Assembly (NCBI GenBank): GCA_018814245.1
Contig: JAHIZN010000394.1
Location: 1-11,135 of the forward strand
Reading direction: 5' to 3'
DNA: 11,135 bases
From: a bacterium
GTDB taxonomy: Bacteria; UBA9089; CG2-30-40-21
Made by a program: the position numbers and the translations under genes. Under the pieces are notes generated by a model. It had not been told where the DNA came from. It searched no databases and worked only from the letters and a program-made list of their open reading frames with translations. Positions 1 through 4,616 of this stretch are shown here, in pieces; position 1 is the stretch's first letter; every line of letters starts with the position of its first letter.

Positions 1-33
1 CTCGACTATTTTCTGGTTAAATTAATATTTAAC

Positions 34-83
34 TCAATCCAAACTTTATGGTAAAATGCTGCTTTAGCATAAAGTTGGATTGA
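34..83. repeat. Inverted repeat, 16-bp arms
   Basis: The left arm TCAATCCAAACTTTATG (34-50) is the reverse complement of CATAAAGTTGGATTGA (68-83), apart from one extra A. Four more pairs (52-55 with 63-66) can extend the stem inward. It could fold into one long hairpin. It lacks a T-tract, so a dispersed palindromic repeat is likelier than a terminator. Confidence 0.75.
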
Positions 84-255
84 AAATAATTATAAGCAAG
101 AATCATGCCAAATCATTCCGAACAGTATTGAACCCGTCCCCAATTTTCCAATTCAGCTAATTTTGGCAATTTTTAGCAAATCGAAAGAAATTATCCTCTG
201 CATCATGTCAAGTATGTCAACAACTTACGATATATGTAATCGTTCAGCCCTATAA

Positions 256-322
256 TTTTTTGACAGGATAACAGGATAAGCAAGATAAATTATCCTGTCA
301 ATCCTGTTATCCTGTCAAAAAA
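256..322. repeat. Perfect 22-bp inverted repeat with ATCCTGT units
   Basis: Positions 256-277 are the exact reverse complement of 301-322, with a 23-nt loop that carries a further partial copy (ATCCTGTCA at 292-300). The arms contain tandem ACAGGAT/ATCCTGT units and are capped by T6/A6. The hairpin is symmetric, so it could end transcription on either strand, but its AT-rich unit structure points to a mobile or dispersed repeat family. Confidence 0.8.
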
Positions 323-556
323 TCTTGAATTTCCTTCATGTCTCTGTGCTTTGCGTGCTAAATTACAACTATACAGGTCATAATGTGTTGCACCACCTGA
401 ACGGTTACCGATACTTGTCAAGCTTAAGGGTTTCGTGTGATTTCAGGGCTATTTTCGTTGTAACTACTTGTTTTTATAAGAATATAGCTTATGCAACGCT
501 CTCGCTTATACTCACTTCCAAAGTCTTGGATTTATCTTAGCATGAGGAGCAACTTG

Positions 557-1309
557 TTAGATTTTGCTGTGATCATTAAAAGTAGACACCAAGAATAGTG
601 ACATTGCCCCTGACAGATTTACCGCAAGCTCGGCATGGCGTGCGACTGGTCGCACTGGCAGTTTTCCTTTGCCATGTGCATCACCAAGCCGATTACGCAA
701 TGTGCCTAATCCATTTATTACGGCAGAACAGCCTCCAAGAATTTGCTTAAAAACATCTTCTGTGTGCTGGTTTGGCGAAAGATTAAGTTCATTGGCGATG
801 AGCTTATACAATTCATGTAACTCTATTTTATTGCTGTCGTAACTTACATTTCTGTCATCAAGTATGTGTTTGCATACTGTCTCAAGCAGGCTTCTTGCAG
901 CGGTTATTGCTCCTTCGGGATCAGTTGTTCGCCGCTCAAGGGCGCGTTGCCATGCGACATGAACACCTTCTGAATCAAATACCTTGAGTACACTTGATGT
1001 TGATTGATCTAATGGTGTTTGTGTCTTTCCTTCAAGATGATCGAGGATAGGCAAAAACTCCTGCCAGATGTAATAGCGTCGCTCGGCGTATGTGCTGAAT
1101 TTGTTCTTTATAAAAGCCCAGAACTGTTCCAGCTCTCGATTCGTTCGGACGAAGCTCGGCAATAATTCTTTGTATTTGTCCTTTTTCAGTAAGTAGTTTC
1201 GCAAAGCCAAATAGTCTGAATTCTTGGCATCCTGTCCGGTAGATTTAGCAATAAGAATGTTTTGCAGGGCTTGCACACGCTCCATGTCGTTTATATACTC
1301 ATCAAGCAT
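557..1309 (-). CDS. Abortive infection family protein (Abi_C-type C-terminal domain)
   Basis: This 250-aa soluble protein is probably a phage-defence effector that harms or arrests the infected cell. The C-terminal part (about 118-245) has the hallmarks of the Abi_C family: an AARSLLETVCKHIL helix, the stretch LSPNQHTEDVFKQILGGC, then LRNRLGDAHGKG (204-215) and RHAELAVNL. R205-N206-x5-H212 matches the spacing of the catalytic motif of HEPN ribonucleases, which suggests, but does not prove, RNase activity. The N-terminal 110 residues are helical and charged with no domain I can name. The length is normal for the family. The start is supported by GAGGTG 7 nt upstream of the ATG. It lies 26 nt downstream of the TPR gene, so the two are probably co-transcribed. 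The family call is fairly safe; the biochemical activity is inferred. Confidence 0.82.
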   Translation of the reverse strand: MLDEYINDMERVQALQNILIAKSTGQDAKNSDYLALRNYLLKKDKYKELLPSFVRTNRELEQFWAFIKNKFSTYAERRYYIWQEFLPILDHLEGKTQTPLDQSTSSVLKVFDSEGVHVAWQRALERRTTDPEGAITAARSLLETVCKHILDDRNVSYDSNKIELHELYKLIANELNLSPNQHTEDVFKQILGGCSAVINGLGTLRNRLGDAHGKGKLPVRPVARHAELAVNLSGAMSLFLVSTFNDHSKI

Positions 1310-1335
1310 CTCAAAACACCTCTATTAATTCTCGT

Positions 1336-1572
1336 CTACTTGTGAATCAGATTAAACAATTTGTTGGCTAAATCAGTATCTATATTTTTGAGAATCTTAT
1401 ACTCATCCAGAGCAGAACCACTATCTCCAAGATGTAAATAAGTCAGACCCAGATTGCAGTGTGCCAAGGCAAAATCAGGCTTGATACGAATTGCCTGCTT
1501 GTAGGCTTCAATCGCCTCCTTGTCTGTGTCTTTTTTTACTGCCTTTTCAAAAAAACAATTTAGTTTCCACAT
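1336..1572 (-). CDS. Small single-TPR protein
   Basis: The 78-aa product consists of little more than one tetratricopeptide repeat. Residues 19-52 (EAIEAYKQAIRIKP, then AHCNLGLTYLHLGD) fit the TPR helix A/B pattern, and a second half-repeat follows (SALDEYKILKNID, with ANKLFNLI at the end). TPRs bind proteins. A single unit is short, so this is either a fragment of a longer TPR protein or a small adaptor. AGGAG about 10 nt before the ATG gives it its own ribosome binding site. It sits between the antitoxin gene (69 nt upstream) and the Abi gene (26 nt downstream) on the same strand, in the slot where the antitoxin's toxin would normally lie. No trace of a ParE/RelE toxin is visible. Function unknown. 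Confidence 0.65.
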   Translation of the reverse strand: MWKLNCFFEKAVKKDTDKEAIEAYKQAIRIKPDFALAHCNLGLTYLHLGDSGSALDEYKILKNIDTDLANKLFNLIHK

Positions 1573-1641
1573 ATTTTCCTATCTCCTGATTCTATTGGAA
1601 CAAACCTTGAACTGTTCTTGCGGAAGGATAAAAGCTATATT

Positions 1642-1839
1642 TCATTTTCCAAATCGCCTGCGTATGTCCTCAAAAACTTGATTGCCGGGAATCGTGTCCA
1701 CTTTTCCTGAATGAACCTCCTCAATTCGCCTTTCTGCTTCCTCTGCCCAAAGCCTGTCAACATTCCTTTGGGTGGGAACATTGAGGCTCTCCAGCAACCT
1801 ATCAACAAGTGCTGTCCGCATATCTGAGGGAAGCGACAT
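1642..1839 (-). CDS. Addiction-module antitoxin (Unstab_antitox family), orphan
   Basis: The 65-aa product resembles the small RelB/ParD-like antitoxins of the addiction-module component family. LPSDMRTALVDRLLESL (3-19) matches the usual L-(S/P)-x-x-x-R-x-x-L-x-x-x-L-L-x-S-L opening. WAEEAERRIEEVHSGKVDTIPG (31-52, in two parts WAEEAERRIEE and HSGKVDTIPG) is the family's most typical block, ending in VFEDIRRRFGK. Members normally pair with a RelE/ParE mRNA-cleaving or gyrase-poisoning toxin encoded just downstream. Here the next gene is a TPR protein, so the antitoxin looks orphaned or has a new partner. The N-terminus is about ten residues shorter than usual. An in-frame stop upstream excludes a longer ATG start. 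The ribosome binding site is weak. Its promoter region lies in the repeat element at 1853-2065. Confidence 0.75.
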   Translation of the reverse strand: MSLPSDMRTALVDRLLESLNVPTQRNVDRLWAEEAERRIEEVHSGKVDTIPGNQVFEDIRRRFGK

Positions 1840-1852
1840 TGTTTCTTTAACT

Positions 1853-2065
1853 GTAACTACTCAGTATCCAAAAATAGAACGCTGATAACGCTGATTGTTA
1901 TGATTAAATAAGATTTTTTTGTAGAATGTTTCAATAATTTTTTCAGTAATTTCTTAATGTTTATAATTATCTGTGTGTATCATATTCATCTGTGTCATCT
2001 GCGTTCTATTGTATTTGATGAAACTGAGTCGTTTGTGATTAGAATAACAATAACTAAGTAGTTAC
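1853..2065. repeat. 213-bp composite element bounded by GTAACTACTCAG boxes
   Basis: The outer ends GTAACTACTCAG (1853-1864) and CTAAGTAGTTAC (2054-2065) are inverted copies matching at 11 of 12 positions. Inside is a second inverted pair, 1873-1895 against 1988-2010, matching at 19 of 23 positions and built from GAACGCTGAT/ATCTGCGTTC units. The centre is AT-rich with T-runs. There is no open frame of interest. It fills the gap between the antitoxin and the Panacea partner gene, so it separates two defence modules and must contain any promoter of the downstream one. Confidence 0.7.
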
Positions 2066-2078
2066 CATTAATTGGAAG

Positions 2079-2507
2079 TTATTTGATTTTTTCTTCAAGA
2101 ATTAGACTTATAAACTTTTGTTCAATTAATTCAGATTTTTCTATTGATTGATATACTTGCTCTAATAAATGAACTGATATTTCACCAAGTATAATTAGCT
2201 CATGTTGATGATAATCAATTTTTATTTTTTCAGTATTAATTGGTATAACACGATTTAACTGAATGTATGTATCTAAATTAAATGCTTTTTCAGAATTTGC
2301 TTTGATAAAAATATCTTCTTTCCCATAATCCCTTTTTGGTGAATTTATATTTGAAGTTGTGGTAAGAGCCAGTACAAGCTCCTCGTTTTTGTTTGTTAGA
2401 ACTATCAGTCTTTTTATAGCTGAACTACCATCTGGGAAGACAGTATTCATTCTAATTACTGCCCCAGCCTTAAGACTTGCTAATACAATCTGAATCGGTA
2501 AAATCAT
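2079..2507 (-). CDS. Partner of Panacea protein; possible PemK/MazF-like toxin
   Basis: I cannot name the family with certainty. The 142-aa product follows the Panacea-domain gene after only 12 nt, which is the usual layout of Panacea antitoxin-toxin pairs with the partner downstream. The pattern is that of a small SH3-like beta barrel. An entry block (AGAVIRMNTVFPDGS, 15-29) is followed by a basic strand KRLIVLTN, then VLALTTTSN, then LDTYIQLNRVIPI. LGEISVHLLEQVYQSIEKS is reminiscent of the closing 'iG.L....l..v...l' segment of PemK/MazF proteins. R33 and the T/S cluster fall about where that fold keeps RNA-cleaving residues. An alternative start is Met20, before the FPDGS block. No clear ribosome binding site is seen, which suggests translational coupling to the gene upstream. 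The base composition is more AT-rich than the right half of the window, consistent with transfer. MazF-like toxin is an inference. Confidence 0.55.
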   Translation of the reverse strand: MILPIQIVLASLKAGAVIRMNTVFPDGSSAIKRLIVLTNKNEELVLALTTTSNINSPKRDYGKEDIFIKANSEKAFNLDTYIQLNRVIPINTEKIKIDYHQHELIILGEISVHLLEQVYQSIEKSELIEQKFISLILEEKIK

Positions 2508-2519
2508 TTAGGAAATCCA

Positions 2520-3074
2520 TTATGCTTGCAAAGCGTGAAAAAATTTCTTTGTCTCTGTATTTTCTTGAAGATATATTAATAATTTTTTTCTTTTATCTTC
2601 AGGGAGTTCGCTAATCATATCCTCAATTGCCAGGTTGTCATTATGTGCAGCATTTTGCCAAGCTTTTTCTTGATGTGTAATGTCAATTAGCTCCCCACCC
2701 TTATAATCACCATAAGTAGATAAGATATTCTCAATCGTTTTTATTTCTGATTTCGATAACTCAGTTATATCCGGGATCTTTTTTGATGTAATAGTTCTCT
2801 TTCTATCATCTAATTGGATTGAAATATACTCATTGAAATACTTTTTGTCTTCATCAAAAAGATTAATTTCAGGCTCATTAATAATATCAAGTATTTTTGT
2901 TGGAACCGGACCATAGGGCATTTTTACATAAGTATCATTCGTAATAAAACGACCGTATTCAAGAAGGTGCTGTTTGTCAATATAATAAAGAAGTTTAATT
3001 GTCTTGAGTTTATCGATAGCTCCAAGTTTATTAGAAAGATAACATAAAACAGTAGTGATTTTTTTTATATTCAT
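2520..3074 (-). CDS. Panacea/SocA-like domain protein, probable antitoxin
   Basis: The 184-aa product carries the Panacea domain (SocA-like, formerly DUF4065), which neutralises many unrelated toxins as the antitoxin of two-gene modules. Signature pieces appear in order: KLKTIKLLYYIDKQHL (22-37), GRFITNDTYVKMPYGPVP (41-58), LSKSEIKTIENILSTYG (106-122), then ELIDITHQEKAWQNA (128-142). The length is typical. There is no DNA-binding extension, so control of the promoter may fall to another protein; the divergent XRE gene is the obvious candidate. The ATG at 3074 lacks a Shine-Dalgarno sequence and is preceded by ATAATAAT and by the 3' arm of a leader inverted repeat. A strong promoter lies about 150 bp upstream (3230-3259). 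The domain call is firm; the antitoxin role comes from family and context. Confidence 0.82.
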   Translation of the reverse strand: MNIKKITTVLCYLSNKLGAIDKLKTIKLLYYIDKQHLLEYGRFITNDTYVKMPYGPVPTKILDIINEPEINLFDEDKKYFNEYISIQLDDRKRTITSKKIPDITELSKSEIKTIENILSTYGDYKGGELIDITHQEKAWQNAAHNDNLAIEDMISELPEDKRKKLLIYLQENTETKKFFHALQA

Positions 3075-3082
3075 ATTATTAT

Positions 3083-3213
3083 ATCGTAGGTGAAGTGATG
3101 TGATGGCGATAGGAATTTTGATTTTTGGGGGAATATTGGACTATATCTAAACTATCTTCCCTATGATTTTACACCTCACCTTTTAGCCCTAAAGGAATAT
3201 TTTCACCTACGAT
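3083..3213 (-). promoter_or_regulatory. Structured leader of the Panacea gene
   Basis: On the transcribed strand the leader opens with AUCGUAGGUGAA (from 3213-3202) and ends with its exact complement UUCACCUACGAU (3094-3083), eight bases before the start codon. A second segment, AGGUGAGGUG (3181-3172), can pair with CACUUCACCU (3097-3088) through ten pairs including one G-U. Both pairings use the same 3' bases, so they exclude each other. The 3' segment lies where a ribosome would bind. The repeated AGGTGA sequences could alternatively be DNA operator sites. The repeats are seen directly; their function is inferred. Confidence 0.45.
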
Positions 3214-3229
3214 CTCCTATTTAATAAAG

Positions 3230-3259
3230 ATTATACCTTATAAAAGCTATCCCTGTCAA
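3230..3259 (-). promoter_or_regulatory. Sigma70-like promoter for the Panacea operon
   Basis: TTGACA (3259-3254) and TATAAT (3235-3230), both exact consensus, are separated by 18 nt on the minus strand. The start point would be near 3223, giving a leader of about 150 nt to the Panacea ATG at 3074. The -10 hexamer lies inside the 13-bp repeat GATTATACCTTAT (plus strand 3229-3241). Confidence 0.7.
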
Positions 3260-3299
3260 GCAAAAAAAATAAAAAACAGCAATTCTCGGGGGAAGAGCG

Positions 3300-3328
3300 T
3301 TGCATAGCCTCTCCCTGTCGATTATACC
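3300..3328 (+). promoter_or_regulatory. Promoter of the XRE gene
   Basis: TTGCAT (3300-3305) and TATACC (3323-3328) are spaced by 17 nt. The expected start lies near 3335, so the leader is only about 11 nt, just enough for GAGG (3337-3340) ahead of the ATG at 3346. The -10 sits inside the second copy of GATTATACCTTAT (3320-3332), the same 13-mer that holds the -10 of the divergent promoter. This suggests shared control. Confidence 0.5.
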
Positions 3329-3345
3329 TTATCAACGAGGTTAAG

Positions 3346-3672
3346 ATGGAAGATATTACAAAACTTGTAGGAAAGAGGATTAGAGAAATCAGGAATAATC
3401 TTGGATTGACGCAAGAACAAGTCGCAGAGAAAGCGGAAATGGATTTTACATCAATTGGTGCGGCTGAGCGAGGTATCCGAAATTTATCCTTAAAAAGCCT
3501 TCATAGGGTTGCACAAGCATTAGAAGTACCCATTGAAGAGCTTGTCTGCCTGCCGAAGAAAGAAGAAAAGGATTTAACCATAGCAGCGTTGACCCTATTA
3601 ATTAAGGATTTAGACAAAGCAAAGTTAAAATTTATCGTAATCAGCTACATTGGTCGCAAAAGAAGACTATAA
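3346..3672 (+). CDS. XRE-family helix-turn-helix regulator
   Basis: The 108-aa protein has a classic Cro/CI-type HTH at about residues 8-66: VGKRIREIRNNLGLTQEQVA opens it, followed by AEMDFTSIGAAERGIRNLSL and LHRVAQALEVPIEELV. Such proteins bind operator DNA as dimers. The C-terminal 40 residues (KEEKDLTIAAL, then LIKDLDKAKLKFI, ending RKRRL) are a likely dimerisation helix with a basic tail. It is divergent from the Panacea gene and the two promoter regions share a 13-bp repeat, so it is a good candidate repressor of that module and of itself. GAGG 5 nt before the ATG supports the start. The stop overlaps the left arm of the next inverted repeat. The family is certain; the target is inferred. 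Confidence 0.85.
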   Translation: MEDITKLVGKRIREIRNNLGLTQEQVAEKAEMDFTSIGAAERGIRNLSLKSLHRVAQALEVPIEELVCLPKKEEKDLTIAALTLLIKDLDKAKLKFIVISYIGRKRRL

Positions 3673-3792
3673 ACTACGAAATACGCGAAAATACGCGAAA
3701 AATAAATAATAAGGAGACTGTTTCGAACAGTTTACAAGAAAAAAGAAATTTGTTAATCAAAATTTTTAGCGTTTTTCGCGCCTTTCGTAGTT
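3672..3792. repeat. 121-bp inverted repeat with GCGAAA units
   Basis: The left arm AACTACGAAATACGCGAAAA (3672-3691) matches the reverse complement of 3773-3792 except at two bases. The left side holds a tandem ATACGCGAAA pair. A small inner hairpin, ACTGTT-tcg-AACAGT, lies at 3717-3731. The element begins at the XRE stop codon, so it could act as a 3' hairpin for that transcript, but no T-tract follows. Confidence 0.75.
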
Positions 3793-3882
3793 ATCTTTTA
3801 GTAGCTGAGTAGTTAAAATTTATCCTTGAATTTATCAAGTTATTTCGAGATTATTGAGTCGCGAACCGTGAATGTAAAATGA

Positions 3883-3958
3883 CAGAAGTCAGAATAGATG
3901 CAGGCTCTTTCATTCTGACTTCTGATTTAGGAAGGGCAGGTTTGGAACCTGCCCCTAC
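3883..3958. repeat. Two adjacent palindromes, including the GGGCAGGTT family
   Basis: CAGAAGTCAGAAT (3883-3895) is exactly inverted at 3912-3924. Next comes GGGCAGGTT-tgg-AACCTGCCC (3934-3954), a perfect 9-bp stem followed by CCTAC. The latter has a diverged sibling at 5648-5672 (21 of 25 bases identical) lying inside the glycosyltransferase gene. Confidence 0.75.
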
Positions 3959-4252
3959 CAGACCTGATAATTGCGGTTGCCAGATTATAGAGGCATATCT
4001 GTGTGCTTATCCTATTCCCTCTCAAGGGGTTACACACCTTGTCCCTGCTCTAACTATGGAAGTGCATTACCTGGGTAATGCATACAATTACGGTTCTTCT
4101 GGGAACTTTGTGGAAAGAGGAAGAGCTGCAAAGGATGTAAATCCATCGATACAACCCTTGTCAACGGCTCTTCTCAGTTGCAATTACCCTATTATTGCTG
4201 CAATTATTTCTCTAACATACATGGAAACCAATAAAGAACTTGACATAATAGT

Positions 4253-4351
4253 TGTAGCTACAGGGCTTGTTCCTGCTTATGAGCGACCGCAAGGGTCGCA
4301 GCTACAGGCACAGATGAATATAATTATTGTAGCTGCAGGGCTTGTCCCTGC
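4253..4351. repeat. Branched palindromic repeat, one full and one partial copy
   Basis: In the full copy an outer stem TGTAGCT (4253-4259) with AGCTACA (4300-4306) encloses two hairpins: CAGG-GCTTGTT-CCTG (4261-4275) and GCGACC-GCAAG-GGTCGC (4283-4299). The result is a three-way junction. The first 23 bases recur at 4329-4351 with two differences, and a GCGACC remnant follows at 4367, but the rest of the second copy has been replaced by other sequence. It looks like a REP/MITE-type element and not a tRNA. Confidence 0.6.
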
Positions 4352-4552
4352 CAAAACATGCAAGAAGCGACCACAAGGGGGTAGTACCCCTGTCCCTACC
4401 CTAACTATTCTTGCACCTGAGTATTATTGCCCTACGACATTTGAATTTGTGGGTAAGACAAAGGACACACCCTTAAATCCCCTCTTGAAATGGGTGGCTG
4501 CGGAGCAGACAGAGTGTGTTCTCGTCCTGTATTCTCTGTATTCTGACTCCTG

Positions 4553-4600
4553 TATTCTGTATTCTGTATTCTGTATTCTGTATTCTGTATTCTGTATTCT
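4553..4600. repeat. Tandem array of heptamer TATTCTG
   Basis: There are six full copies plus six bases of a seventh, with no mismatch. The preceding 4528-4552 carries degenerate units including TCTGACTCCTG. That feature recurs inverted near 11036-11048 in a related degenerate array. Confidence 0.9.
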
Positions 4601-4616
4601 TGCTGCCTGAAAGTTA

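Larger units (their letters stand above)
1..556. other. Non-coding, repeat-bearing left flank
   Basis: I see no convincing gene here. The only longer open frame (325-540, plus strand) has a composition unlike a protein family, no ribosome binding site and begins in repeat-like sequence. The stretch holds two clear inverted repeats (34-83 and 256-322, listed separately). It also has a lone GGGGACGGGTTC motif on the minus strand near 128-139, which resembles the short repeats that litter intergenic DNA in such genomes. The Abi-type gene ends at 557, so this is its downstream region. No classical terminator with a GC stem and T-tract was found. Confidence 0.6.
3793..4610. other. Repeat-dense non-coding region; long frame is spurious
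   Basis: I see no real gene. A plus-strand frame of 243 codons (3879-4610) starts inside an inverted repeat, and its product is made of translated repeats (two similar GLVPA segments, a run of TATTCTG-derived residues). It has no ribosome binding site or family resemblance. Besides the repeats listed separately, there is a CTGAGTAGTTA box (3804-3814, inverse of the box at 1853). There is a GCGAACC repeat trace (3861-3867), a perfect hairpin GCATTACC-tg-GGTAATGC (4064-4081) and two related segments at 4023-4056 and 4374-4407 sharing the ending GTCCCTRCYCTAACTAT. Confidence 0.7.

Noticed and set aside
325..540. 71-codon plus-strand open frame
   Set aside because: It has no ribosome binding site, a non-protein-like composition and no family resemblance; it lies in repeat-rich flank.
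1573..1641. Remnant of a ParE/RelE toxin after the antitoxin
   Set aside because: The gap is only 69 nt and no toxin-like residues appear in any frame.
4253..4306. Possible tRNA (cloverleaf-like folding)
   Set aside because: It is too short, has no anticodon arm of proper size and no T-loop sequence; it is a repeat with a partial copy next to it.
3879..4610. 243-codon plus-strand open frame
   Set aside because: It starts within an inverted repeat, has no ribosome binding site, and its product is a mosaic of translated dispersed repeats and a heptamer array.
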